A DNA stretch of 64,000 nt, taken from assembly GCF_017487345.1 (NCBI RefSeq), contig NZ_CP062006.1, positions 2,424,001 to 2,488,000 on the forward strand, read 5' to 3'. The notes under the pieces are model-generated. The model made no database searches. It worked only from the letters and a program-made list of their open reading frames with translations, and was not told the DNA's origin. A program made the position numbers and the translations under genes. This stretch comes from Brevundimonas pondensis. Lineage in GTDB: Bacteria > Pseudomonadota > Alphaproteobacteria > Caulobacterales > Caulobacteraceae. Below, piece by piece: positions 45,408-54,567 of the stretch. Position 1 is the first letter of the stretch. Every line of letters begins with the position of its first letter.

Positions 45408-46057
45408 CGCCGGCTCCCGCCGTCGTTGCGTGCGCTCTCCACCGGTCGCGCCGTCAGGAAGTCGTCGCCCGGAATGTCGGGAAAGCCCTGGAAGTTGACG
45501 CCGTTTTCAAAGGTCCCGACTCAGGTCGCCCACCGCTTGTCGCAGTTCCGCCCGCCAATCGTCGCCGCGCTCAACCCACAGCGCCCGTCGCCCAGAACCG
45601 CGTCGCAGGTCCGGCCATAGGTCCGCCCCACCACCCGCTCCAGCGCCGCCATCGGCCCGTCCAGATCGGCGACAAAGGCTCCGTTGTCCCGCCGGATCCG
45701 CGCCAGGGCGCCGGCCCAAAGCCGCACCGCCAGATCCGGTCGCGCCCAGTCCAGGCGCCACAGCGCAATCTGCGCCCCGTCATAGAGACCCGCAGCGATA
45801 TCCGCCTCGGTGATCGCCTCGTCGTCCAGTCCGCCCGACGCCGACAGTCCGCCTGACGTCAGCCCCGCCTCACCCTCGCCCGCGCCCGCCGTCCAGCCGC
45901 TGCCCGCCCGACAGACCACGTCCTCCAGCATCAGGTCCCGATCATGATCGGTGAACCCCATCACCGCGCCGTCCACCCGCCTCAGCACCCAGGCATGGCA
46001 CAGCGTCGCCGCCCCGCTCTCGATGCGGGCGGCCATCTCCTCCGGTATATGGCGCAT
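45404..46057 (-). pseudogene. GTA ORFg13 (DUF2163/BR0599 family) with internal stop
   Basis: The frame from ATG 46057 gives 178 residues, ending C-D-K-R-W-A-T, then TGA at 45521-45523. The same frame continues for 38 codons with F-E-N-G-V-N-F-Q-G-F-P-D-I-P-G-D-D-F, the conserved end of the family, and stops in the ATGA overlap with ORFg14. Relatives read C-D-K-R-x-A-T-C-R-D-x-F here, so Cys-Arg-Asp has become stop-Val-Gly; a +2/-2 pair of small indels explains it. About 60-80 residues usual between C-G-V-D-L and C-D-K-R also seem to be missing. Normally a tail hub component. Confidence 0.8.
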
Positions 46058-46059
46058 GC

Positions 46060-46671
46060 CTAGACTCGCACCTCGATCAGCGGCATGGCGACCATCCGTC
46101 CGGCGCCGAAGCTCTCCAGCGTCACCTCGATCCGGTCGGCGTCGAACCGCACCGGCGTGTCGAAGACAAACCCCGCCGTCACCGCCGCGCCCGAGCCTGG
46201 CGCCGCCGCCAGCGTCACCTCACCCGTCGTGTGATCGACCTCAAACCCCGTCGTCTCGACGCCCCCGACCGCCACCCGCACCGAACCCTCGACCGGCTTC
46301 GCAATCCGCCGTTCATGGTCGCCGTAGGCCTTGCTCAGTCTAAAGCTCCGCCGCGTCCCATCACCGACGCCGATCCCCTGATCCGTCGCCGAAACCGCCT
46401 CGCCCGGCGCGCAGCTCTTGAAATCAGCGAAGTCCCGGAACCGGAACCCGTACAGCCGCCCGCGTCGCGCCTCGAAAAAGGCCGTCAGCGCCGCCATGTC
46501 GTCCAGCGACCGCAGCCCCGCCCCGATCAGATAGCGCCGTCGCCCCTCGGCCCAGGGCGTCGAGCGCCGCTCGAACCCAGACCCCAGGGTCGTGATCTCC
46601 GTCCGCCGCTCGACCCCGCCGGTCGATCCGAACGCCAGCCGTGTCGGCAGACGCACCTCATGAAAGGCCAT
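46060..46671 (-). CDS. GTA ORFg12: distal tail protein (DUF2460)
   Basis: 203 residues, intact. Starts M-A-F-H-E-V-R-L-P at ATG 46671 with GGGAG upstream. The DUF2460/TIGR02217 pattern is visible: G-F-E-R-R-S-T-P-W-A-E-G-R-R-R-Y, F-F-E-A-R-R-G-R-L-Y-G-F-R-F-R-D-F-A-D-F-K, and V-R-F-D-A-D-R-I-E-V-T-L. Forms a ring joining tail tube and hub. ORFg13 starts 2 bp past its stop. The usual neighbour ORFg11 is now 1.7 kb upstream because two foreign genes lie between. Confidence 0.92.
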   Translation of the reverse strand: MAFHEVRLPTRLAFGSTGGVERRTEITTLGSGFERRSTPWAEGRRRYLIGAGLRSLDDMAALTAFFEARRGRLYGFRFRDFADFKSCAPGEAVSATDQGIGVGDGTRRSFRLSKAYGDHERRIAKPVEGSVRVAVGGVETTGFEVDHTTGEVTLAAAPGSGAAVTAGFVFDTPVRFDADRIEVTLESFGAGRMVAMPLIEVRV

Positions 46672-46755
46672 CAAAGACTCCCGTTCTCTTGATTTTCAGC
46701 AACGGCCCGTTCAGGGACCAGAAGCGGTCGCTCCGATCGCGTCGGAGGAGCCGGC

Positions 46756-47394
46756 ATGCGCGGTGAAGTTCTCAGCTATGACGCCATCACCGATCATGGT
46801 CTGATCAGCGGCGACGACCTGATGCGCTACGGCTTCTCGCGCGCGGACGTCGCCGGCCGCGAAGAGCCTGTCCCCGGCTTGCGCGTCGACTTCATTCCGC
46901 TCGAAGAGCGCGCTTCGCAGATCATCCTGCTTCAGGTGCAGGACCGCGGCCTGCCCGCCTCGGCCTTCGCACCGGGCGAGGCGCCTTTGGGCATGTGGGC
47001 CTATTTCGTCCGCTGCATCCGCCAGAAATATGTCGACGGCGAGGGTCGCGCCCGCCGTCTGGAATACTGGTCCTTCGTCCTGTTCGCCTGGCTGACGATG
47101 ACCGGGGCCATGCTGACGATCTTCATGGTCACGGCGCTTCTCGGCGGCTTCGATGGAGACACTCCGCCCGTCACCACCATGTTCGCTCTGCTGCTCGTCT
47201 TCGGATGGATGCTGTTGCTGGCCATTCCCGGAATCAGCGTCGCGGTGCGTCGCCTGCACGACGTCGGCCTCAGCGGCTGGCTCTATCTTCTGACCTTCAT
47301 TCCCTATGTCGGGGGCCTGTTCATGCTGGTCATCGGCTGCATTCCCTCCCAGCCGCATCCCAACGCCTATGGTCCGGCGCCGCGACGCTTCTGA
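46756..47394 (+). CDS. Cold-shock-like/DUF805 membrane fusion protein 1
   Basis: 212 residues, on the strand opposite to the GTA genes. Residues 1-65 (M-R-G-E-V-L-S-Y-D..., G-L-I-S-G-D-D, G-L-R-V-D-F-I-P) follow the strand order of a cold-shock or S1-like domain, where G-x-V-x-x-F and G-F-I-x-x-D-D are the RNA-binding strands. Residues 80-210 are DUF805: R-A-R-R-L-E-Y-W-S-F and I-S-V-A-V-R-R-L-H-D-V-G-L-S-G-W, with about four membrane helices. The soluble domain would face the cytosol. Probable paralogue of the next gene. Function unknown. Confidence 0.78.
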   Translation: MRGEVLSYDAITDHGLISGDDLMRYGFSRADVAGREEPVPGLRVDFIPLEERASQIILLQVQDRGLPASAFAPGEAPLGMWAYFVRCIRQKYVDGEGRARRLEYWSFVLFAWLTMTGAMLTIFMVTALLGGFDGDTPPVTTMFALLLVFGWMLLLAIPGISVAVRRLHDVGLSGWLYLLTFIPYVGGLFMLVIGCIPSQPHPNAYGPAPRRF

Positions 47395-47519
47395 CCCGAT
47401 TTGAGATTCGTTCTTAAAATCCGCACCTAAGGTCACGCTTCGACTTGTCTGGAAACCGCTGCTCGGCCATGCTCGCGTCCAGACGGCCGGGGGCCGTTCA
47501 GATCCAGGGAGACTTGCGA

Positions 47520-48224
47520 GTGCGCGGTGAAATTCTCAGCTACGATGATGTGTCAGGCACTGGCCTGATCAGCGGCGACGACAGCCTCCGCTACGGCTTT
47601 GGCCGTTCAGCGATCCAGCCTGGCGGCGTCATCGCCGTGGGCGCCCGCGTCGACTTCGTGCCCGAAGGCCTTGAAGCGACCCAGATCATGGTTCTGGGCG
47701 GTTCACCCGCCGCCGCCGCCTTCGGCCAGGCCGCGAACAGCTCCTACGTCGCCCGCGACACAGGCGGCGGCTACGACTTCGCCAGCGCCATGTTCTCGTT
47801 CAACGGCCGCCTGCGTCGCCAGCACTTCTGGATCAGCTGGCTGATCCTGTTCGGCGCCGGCTTCGTCACCGGCCTGATCCCCATTATCGGCGGCCTGATC
47901 GGCCTGGTTCTGATCTGGCCGAACGTGGCCATCACCGTCAAACGCCTGCACGACATGGGCAAGACCGGCTGGTTCGCCGTCATTCCCTGGGTCGCCAACA
48001 TCGTCGGCATCGTCATGATCATCAGCGCTGTCGGCATGTCGATCATCACCAATCCCCAGGCCTTCGAAAACGAAGATCCCTCGGCCGTACTGGCCATGTT
48101 CGGCTCCATGATGGGCGGCATCGCCGTCCTCTTCCTGGTCAACCTAGCCTTCCTGCTCTGGATCGGCATCACCGACAGCGAGCGTGGCGACAACCGCTTC
48201 GGCCCCAACCCAAAGGGCGAATAA
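47520..48224 (+). CDS. Cold-shock-like/DUF805 membrane fusion protein 2
   Basis: 234 residues. Start taken as GTG 47520, which aligns with the ATG of the upstream copy (R-G-E-I-L-S-Y-D-D against R-G-E-V-L-S-Y-D-A) and has GGGAG before it. The cold-shock-like N-terminus (G-L-I-S-G-D-D-S-L-R-Y-G-F; G-A-R-V-D-F-V-P) is joined by a Gly/Ala linker to DUF805 (F-N-G-R-L-R-R-Q-H-F-W-I-S-W; I-T-V-K-R-L-H-D-M-G-K-T-G-W-F). About four to five membrane helices. Tandem with copy 1 over 125 bp; followed by a strong terminator. Confidence 0.78.
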   Translation: MRGEILSYDDVSGTGLISGDDSLRYGFGRSAIQPGGVIAVGARVDFVPEGLEATQIMVLGGSPAAAAFGQAANSSYVARDTGGGYDFASAMFSFNGRLRRQHFWISWLILFGAGFVTGLIPIIGGLIGLVLIWPNVAITVKRLHDMGKTGWFAVIPWVANIVGIVMIISAVGMSIITNPQAFENEDPSAVLAMFGSMMGGIAVLFLVNLAFLLWIGITDSERGDNRFGPNPKGE

Positions 48225-48228
48225 AACC

Positions 48229-48260
48229 AAGGGGCGCTCTTCGGAGCGCCCCTTTCCTTT
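48229..48260. terminator. Terminator inside the GTA cluster
   Basis: AAGGGGCGCTC-TTCG-GAGCGCCCCTTT (48229-48254) with TTTCCTTT after it; the reverse strand exits into a T-rich stretch too. It ends the DUF805 pair and would also stop GTA transcripts coming from ORFg11. Confidence 0.9.
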
Positions 48261-48329
48261 GAAGGCTATCGTCCCGCGCGGCTCTTGCTGCTTGAGCCTT
48301 TGACTTGGGTCTCGCTCGGCCCCTTCTCG

Positions 48330-48860
48330 CTACATCCTTCGCGCGCCAAGAGCCGTGGCCCGCGCCAGCATCCGCGCGATCTGCGCCTCGGATCGCAACA
48401 GGCCCTGCGCCCCGCCGTCCACGCTGACGTTGACCGTGACCCCCGCACCGCCGCCCATCGGTTCGATGCTTCCCGTACCGGCCGGCCGGAACACCTCCGG
48501 CCCGCGCTCGCCGACCAGATAGGCGCCCCCGCCCAGCACCGGCCCGCCCTCAGCCCGCGCCCCGCCGAAACCGCTCATGATTGCGGAGATCGCGTCCGAC
48601 AGCCCGCCCTTGCCGCCCGATCCCGCCGCCGCATTGACCGCGTTCAGCACCGCCCGCGCCAGCTCGGCCAGCGTCACTTCACCGTCCGCCGCCGCCCGCG
48701 TCAGCGACCGCGTCAGGCTCTCGCCCGCCCGGCCGAACGCCTCCTCGATCGAGGCCGCCGCCCGCTCTGCCGGCTCCCGCAACCCCTCCAGAGCCTGCGC
48801 CGCCTCCGCCGCCTTCACCGGCACAGCGTCGATCCCGTCCGGCCTGAAACTGTCAGTCAT
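48330..48860 (-). CDS. GTA ORFg11: tail tape measure protein
   Basis: 176 residues, slightly short but with both ends of the family. N-terminal Ala-rich helices (A-A-S-I-E-E-A-F-G-R-A-G-E-S-L), then the conserved C-terminal run A-R-A-E-G-G-P-V, G-A-Y-L-V-G-E-R-G-P-E-V-F-R-P and G-V-T-V-N-V-S-V-D-G-G. Sets tail length in phages; the GTA version is small because the tail is short. It starts inside the last codons of the fused portal/chaperone gene (8-base overlap). Confidence 0.88.
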   Translation of the reverse strand: MTDSFRPDGIDAVPVKAAEAAQALEGLREPAERAAASIEEAFGRAGESLTRSLTRAAADGEVTLAELARAVLNAVNAAAGSGGKGGLSDAISAIMSGFGGARAEGGPVLGGGAYLVGERGPEVFRPAGTGSIEPMGGGAGVTVNVSVDGGAQGLLRSEAQIARMLARATALGARRM

Positions 48861-49116
48861 CCGGCCACATCTCCTTCATCCGCTCCAGCTCTCCGCGCCC
48901 CAGCGGCGCGGCCTGAACCGGCCCCCCTGTCAGCATCCGCCACTCCTTCAGCGACAGCCGCCAGAAGCCTTCCGGTCCCACGCCCAGATGCGCATAATCG
49001 CGCGGCGTCCACCGCGCCCGACCCGCGCCGGTCAGGGCGATCAGCGGCCCCGCCCGACTATCCTTGGTTTCAGGCGCAGCGATGCGCCGCCGACCGAACG
49101 GTCGTCGCCAATCCAT
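48853..49116 (-). pseudogene. In-frame fusion of GTA portal N-terminus to tail-assembly chaperone
   Basis: 87 codons from ATG 49116 (AAAGGAGA upstream). Residues 1-42 read like the start of a GTA portal protein (ORFg3): a short basic leader, then G-P-L-I-A-L-T-G-A-G-R-A-R-W-T-P-R-D-Y-A. Residues 43-87 read like the end of the tail-assembly chaperone (TIGR02216/ORFg10.1 type): G-V-G-P-E-G-F-W-R-L-S-L-K-E-W-R-M and A-P-L-G-R-G-E-L-E-R-M. The position after terminase and before the tape measure is where a deletion from portal to chaperone would leave this scar. Portal remainder, protease, capsid and major tail genes are absent. Confidence 0.8.
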
Positions 49117-49139
49117 GTGGTTCTCCTTTGAATGTCGCG

Positions 49140-50479
49140 CTAGAGCGCCCGCAGCCTCGGCTGCGTCTTCCCGACCAGCAACAGGTGCGTCAGCGCCCAC
49201 ACCAGGGCGTCCGCGCGGTCGGGGCTTTTCGCCCCCGCCGCCTCGCTCCCCAGCGCCATCATCTCCTCTTCCAGCGCCGGAAACGCCCCGCAATGGACCA
49301 CCCGCCCCTGTTCATAGAGGGCCGCCACCGGCTCGGCCCGCGCCTTCTTCGATCGGCTGGCGTGGACCAGCTTCACCTGCGCCGGACAGTCCGCCTGGCC
49401 CAGCAGGGTCCGCACCATCTCTCCGCCCTGATTGGCCTCGGCCAGCACCAGGTCGGCCTCAAATTCTCTCGCCGTCTCGGCCACGCGCTGCGCCCACCCG
49501 GCGGGCGACAACCCCCGCGCCGAACGGTCCGCCAGCACGTATCCCGTCTTATCCTTGCGCCCCGCCGCCACGATGCCGCAGGCGTCGCCGTGGGCGCTGG
49601 CCGGCGGGTCCACCGCCACCACCACCCGCTCGAATCGCGCCGGTCGGCTCCCTCGCGCCCGCGCCAAGTCCTCGGCCCGGAACAGAGCGCCGTCGGCCTC
49701 GACGATCAGCCCCTCCATCTCCTGCGCCTCCAGCCGCGTCCCGGCGTAAAGCGCCTTCAGATGCGACAGGAAGCCCGGCGCCAGATTGTCCGCATTATCC
49801 TTCGTCGCTAGGCGCGCCTTCACCACCCCCGGCTCGGCCAGCAAGCGTCTCAGCGCCGCAATCGGCCTCGGCGTCGTCGTGATCGCCAGCTTCGGGTCCG
49901 CCCCCAACCGCAATCCAAACCTCAGGTTCGACAACGTCGCCTCCGCGTGTCGCCAAGCGCAGAACTCGTCCGCCCAGGCCGCATGAAACTGCGGCCCCCG
50001 CAAACTGTCCGGGTCCTCCGCCGAGAAGGCATAGGCCGCCGAACCGCTCGGCCAGATCAACCGTCGCCTTCCCGCCTCCCAGCGCGGCCGGTTGTCCCGC
50101 GGCGCCTGCGCCTTCAGCCCCGACGGCCCCTCGACCATGACCTCGCGCACGTCGTGCAGCGCCGGCCCGACCAGAGCAAAGGTCCGGTCCTTGCCCCGCG
50201 CCAGTTCGTTCAGCCAGAAGCCCCGGCGAAGGTCTTGCCCGACCCCCGCCCGCCCAACAGAACCCAGGTGCGCCAGTCCCTGTCACGCGACCAGAACTGA
50301 TCCTCGGCCAGCCTCGGCGCCGCCCTGATCCCCGCCCTCAGCGCCCGGATCTTCTTCTCGCGCGGCAGGCTCTCGAGCCAGTCCAGCAGCAAGGGACTTG
50401 CGTTCGAACCCTCCGACAAGATGATCGATACGGGCGAAGAATTCGGCCTGGAGCCCGACCAGTTCGGCGTCGCTGACAT
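49140..50479 (-). pseudogene. GTA ORFg2: large terminase, frameshifted
   Basis: The N-terminal frame (about 50479 to 50210) contains W-V-L-L-G-G-R-G-S-G-K-T-F-A-G-A, the Walker A motor loop, and stops. One missing base near 50216-50224 explains this: adding one base after G-A restores F-W-L-N-E-L-A-R-G-K-D-R-T-F-A-L-V-G-P and runs on into the second frame, which holds V-R-E-V-M-V-E-G, the Walker B region A-W-A-D-E-F and the nuclease part V-V-V-A-V-D-P-P-A-S-A. Without the base no motor-nuclease fusion is made, so DNA packaging should fail. The start is uncertain because it overlaps ORFg1. Confidence 0.82.
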
Positions 50480-50726
50480 CACGATCGTCTTCGCTCATTT
50501 CATCCTCTTCGGGGTTCCGGTTCTTGCGGGCCGGGCTCAGCGTCAACGCCGCCACCGCCTTGGCCGTCCGCGCCATCACGCCGATCGCCCGCGCCCGCTT
50601 CTCGGCCTCGGCCACGTCGGCCGGCGCCTCGGCGGCGGCCACAACCGCGATCGCCTGATCGGTCAGGGCCTTCAGCCGGTCGAAAACCGCCTCCAGCCAC
50701 TCCGTCTCATCCGCTTTTCCCGCCAT
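50283..50726 (-). CDS. GTA ORFg1-like small terminase candidate
   Basis: 147 residues, helical and charged (T-E-W-L-E-A-V-F-D-R-L-K-A-L-T-D-Q-A-I-A; V-A-E-A-E-K-R-A-R-A-I-G-V-M-A-R). Position directly before the large terminase and this composition fit the first gene of GTA clusters in Caulobacterales; the assignment is by context. The frame overlaps the terminase frame for about 65 codons and its last 30 residues (E-D-P-G-A-E-G-G-D-Q-G) look like a shadow of it, so the original gene probably ended earlier and its stop may have been lost by a small indel. Confidence 0.55.
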   Translation of the reverse strand: MAGKADETEWLEAVFDRLKALTDQAIAVVAAAEAPADVAEAEKRARAIGVMARTAKAVAALTLSPARKNRNPEEDEMSEDDRDVSDAELVGLQAEFFARIDHLVGGFERKSLAAGLAREPAAREEDPGAEGGDQGGAEAGRGSVLVA

Positions 50727-50847
50727 GCCTGAACCATAGCCGAGCAGCGTCCTCAGGCTGGCGAACAGCCGCCAGCACGGATCAATCCCGGCAAATTACG
50801 GGGTTTGCGCCCGCCGACTGCGACAGCCGTTAGACGATAGCGTCAGA

Positions 50848-53277
50848 TCAGCTCGCCAGCGCCGCCGGATCGCCACCCGCCAGCCAGTGGGCCAGGGCCC
50901 CGGCCAGCTCGGGAATCTGGATCGGCTTGGCCAGATGCCCGTCCATGCCGGAATCGAGGCAGCGCGCCACCTGATCCGCCTGGACGTTGGCCGTCAGCGC
51001 CAGGATCGGCGTGCGATGCCCGGTCCCCGCCTGCATCCGCCGGATTTCGCGCGTCGCCGTCAGCCCGTCCATGACCGGCATGTGCACGTCCATCAGCACC
51101 AGGTCATAGGTTCCCGTCTGCATCGCCTGCACCGCTTCGGCGCCGTCGCAGACGGTGTCGATCTCCAGCCCCAGCCCGCGCAGGATGGCGCTGACCAGCT
51201 CCCGGTTCCCCGGCGCATCGTCAGCCATCAGGATACGCCGTCCGTCCATGCCGCCCGGCGCCACCAGATCTTCGTCGCCGCTGACCAGCCGTCCGACCGC
51301 CCCGCCCATCGCGCCGCCCTCGGTCAAGGGCGCCTCGAACCAGAAGGTCGCCCCCTCGCCCGGCTGGCTGTCGACGCCGATCTCGCCGCCCATGATCTCG
51401 ATCAGCCGCCGCGAAATCGCCAGCCCCAGGCCGGTGCCGCCATAGACCCGCGTGGTCGAGGCGTCGGCCTGCGAGAACCGCTGGAACAGGACCTCGATCT
51501 TCTCGGCCGGAATGCCGATGCCGGTGTCCGTCACCGCCACCCGCAACCGCCAGCGTCCTTCGGAGTCCGCCGTCCCGCCAACCCGCAACGTCACCCCGCC
51601 CTTGCCGGTGAACTTCACCGCATTGGACAGGAAGTTCAGCATGACCTGGCGCAGCCGCCCGGCGTCCCCGGTCAGCACCTCAGGCATGGCCGCATCAACC
51701 ACCACCTTGAGGTTCAGCCCCTTGGCGACGCACTGCCCTTCGACGATGGCCGCGGCCCCGTCGACCAGGGCCGCGACCTGGAAGGGCTCGGGGTCCATCT
51801 CGATCGCGTTCGCTTCCAGCTTGGAATAGTCGAGGATGTCGTTGATGACCCCCAGCAGGGCCTCCGACGCCGTGGCGATCCGCTCGACATAGACCCGCTC
51901 CTCGTCCGGCAGGGCCTCCGACGCCTGCAACAGGCCCGAGAAGCCGATCACGCTGGTCAGGGGCGTGCGCAACTCATGGCTCATGTTGGCCAGGAATTCG
52001 CTCTTCACCCGCGCCGCCGCCTCGGCCGTCTCCTTGGCCTCCAGCACCTCGGCTTCCAGGGCCTTGCGTTGGGTCATGTCGCGGATCACCACCACCACGT
52101 CGTCGACGTGGCCGTTCTCGTCCCTCAACGCCTTGAAGGTGCACTCGACCCAGACGACCGAGCCGTTCTTGTGCACGGCGCGGTGCTCCAGGCGCGTCGG
52201 CTCACCGGTCTTCACCGCCTTGCCGATGGCCCCCAGCACCAGATGCCCGTCCTCGGGATGGACATAGTCGGTCGACTGGCCGCTCATTTCCTCGAAGGTC
52301 CAGCCCAGAAGCTGCTGGATGGCCGGCGAAATATACTTGCTCGACCCGTCCATCTTGACGCGGGTGATGACGTCGCCGGTGTTCTCGGCCAGCAGGCGAT
52401 AGCGCCGCTCATTGGTCTGGGCGGCCCGCAACAGGCGCTCGCGCTCGGTCACGTCCTGCAGGACCCCGAACAGGGCCACGACCCGGCCTGTCGCATCCCT
52501 TTCGGTCGCGCCCTCGGCGGCGACCACCCGCTCGACCTCGTCCGTCCCGATCAGCCTCAGCTTGAAGCTGTAGCCCTCGCCCGTCTGCAAGGCCCGCTCG
52601 ACCAGGCGCTGGATCTCGGCCCGATCATCGGCGTGATAGTGGCCGAAGACATCTTCCAGCGAGGGTGAAAACGCCCCCGGCGCCACGCCGTGGATGCGAT
52701 AGATCTCATCCGACCAGCTCACGTCGCCCGACGTGACCTCATAGCGCCAGCGCCCGACCCCGACCATGTCTTCGGCCAGGCGCAGGGTTTCCAGACGCGC
52801 CGCCTCCTGACGCATGGCTTCCGCGTGTTCCACCAGCTGCCCCGCCAGGCCCGCCAGCTCCAGGATCAACCGCACCTGCGCCTCGGTGGGCGCCGACCTC
52901 GGCTTGACGTCCATGACGCCGATGGCGCCGACCGGCGCGCCGTCCGGCGTACAGACCGTGGCGCCCAGGAAGGCCCGCACATAGGGGGGGCCCACGACCA
53001 TCGGATGCTTGCAGAAGTCCTGATGCGCCAGCGCGTCCTCGACGACCACCACGGCGCCCGGCCCCATGCCCACCAGGACATGACTGACGCTCTCGAGCCG
53101 CGGCACGCTGGTCTCATCCAGACCGACGCCGGCGCGAAACACGGCCAGATCGTCGTCCAGCACCGCGATCATGGCGTGCGGCGTGTCAAAGGCCGCACAG
53201 GCCACAGCGGTCAGCCGGTCGAACGCATCCCGTCCGCCCGTCTCACCCGATCCCGTCTGCGTAACCACGATCGCCAT
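50848..53277 (-). CDS. Hybrid histidine kinase (GAF-PAS-PAS-HisKA-HATPase-REC)
   Basis: 809 residues, no membrane helix, so cytosolic. GAF about 15-155, PAS about 170-285 (V-G-R-W-R-Y-E-V), PAS about 290-410 (Y-I-S-P-A-I-Q-Q-L-L-G), phospho-acceptor His 434 in M-S-H-E-L-R-T-P, N box N-F-L-S-N-A-V-K-F-T, G boxes D-T-G-I-G-I-P and G-G-T-G-L-G-L-A, receiver with Asp 730 in V-L-M-D-V-H-M-P. No partner Hpt or response regulator gene is adjacent, so it probably feeds an unlinked phosphorelay. The signal is unknown. Confidence 0.92.
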   Translation of the reverse strand: MAIVVTQTGSGETGGRDAFDRLTAVACAAFDTPHAMIAVLDDDLAVFRAGVGLDETSVPRLESVSHVLVGMGPGAVVVVEDALAHQDFCKHPMVVGPPYVRAFLGATVCTPDGAPVGAIGVMDVKPRSAPTEAQVRLILELAGLAGQLVEHAEAMRQEAARLETLRLAEDMVGVGRWRYEVTSGDVSWSDEIYRIHGVAPGAFSPSLEDVFGHYHADDRAEIQRLVERALQTGEGYSFKLRLIGTDEVERVVAAEGATERDATGRVVALFGVLQDVTERERLLRAAQTNERRYRLLAENTGDVITRVKMDGSSKYISPAIQQLLGWTFEEMSGQSTDYVHPEDGHLVLGAIGKAVKTGEPTRLEHRAVHKNGSVVWVECTFKALRDENGHVDDVVVVIRDMTQRKALEAEVLEAKETAEAAARVKSEFLANMSHELRTPLTSVIGFSGLLQASEALPDEERVYVERIATASEALLGVINDILDYSKLEANAIEMDPEPFQVAALVDGAAAIVEGQCVAKGLNLKVVVDAAMPEVLTGDAGRLRQVMLNFLSNAVKFTGKGGVTLRVGGTADSEGRWRLRVAVTDTGIGIPAEKIEVLFQRFSQADASTTRVYGGTGLGLAISRRLIEIMGGEIGVDSQPGEGATFWFEAPLTEGGAMGGAVGRLVSGDEDLVAPGGMDGRRILMADDAPGNRELVSAILRGLGLEIDTVCDGAEAVQAMQTGTYDLVLMDVHMPVMDGLTATREIRRMQAGTGHRTPILALTANVQADQVARCLDSGMDGHLAKPIQIPELAGALAHWLAGGDPAALAS

Positions 53278-53305
53278 ACCGCCCCTTATCCCCGCGCCCG
53301 ACGAA

Positions 53306-53773
53306 TTATTCGTTAGCGTCGCCGCCTCGCTCTGTCCGCCATTCCGGGGCTTCGAAATCCAGGGCGTCTTCCGCCTCCTTCAGCGCCAGTTCCGACACCG
53401 TCTGACGCCGTACCGAAACACCGGCCGTATGCACGGTCTCCGGATCGCCAGAGACCAGAGGGTGCCACCAGGCCAGGCCTCGCCCCTCATGGATACGCCG
53501 ATACCCGCACGACTTCGGCATCCACTCCAGCGCCTCGATATTGCCGGGCGTCAACTTGATGCAGTCCGGCACCTGCGCCTTGCGGTTGGCGTAGTCCGAA
53601 CAGGCGCAGGCCTCGGTGTCAAACAGCTTGCAGTGGACCCGTGTCGGGATGATCTCGCCGGTGTCCTCGTCCTCGAAGCGAATGACGCAGCACAGGCCGC
53701 ACCCGTCGCACAGGCTCTCCCACTCGGTCGGAGACATCTCCGCCAGCGTCTTGGTTTCCCAGAAGGGTTTCAT
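53306..53773 (-). CDS. YcgN family cysteine-cluster protein (UPF0260)
   Basis: 155 residues. Conserved cysteines in C-D-G-C-G-L-C-C (about residues 22-29), C-K-L-F-D, A-C-A-C and D-C-I-K-L suggest a metal or iron-sulfur site. Other family marks are F-W-E-T-K-T-L at the start and [10 protein letters not shown] near 90. Role unknown. ATG 53773 chosen because the family begins M-x-P-F-W; the frame is open 15 codons further upstream without similarity. Lies between the kinase and phoB. Confidence 0.9.
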   Translation of the reverse strand: MKPFWETKTLAEMSPTEWESLCDGCGLCCVIRFEDEDTGEIIPTRVHCKLFDTEACACSDYANRKAQVPDCIKLTPGNIEALEWMPKSCGYRRIHEGRGLAWWHPLVSGDPETVHTAGVSVRRQTVSELALKEAEDALDFEAPEWRTERGGDANE

Positions 53774-53834
53774 GCGCGGGGCTATACGCGCCTGCGCCCG
53801 ACATGTCGCCCCTCCCATGTCGAGACGAGGACGC

Positions 53835-54524
<690 letters not shown>

Positions 54525-54567
54525 GTCAGGCTCTCCGGTCGGTCGAAGTCGTCAGCAGGAAGGGAAG

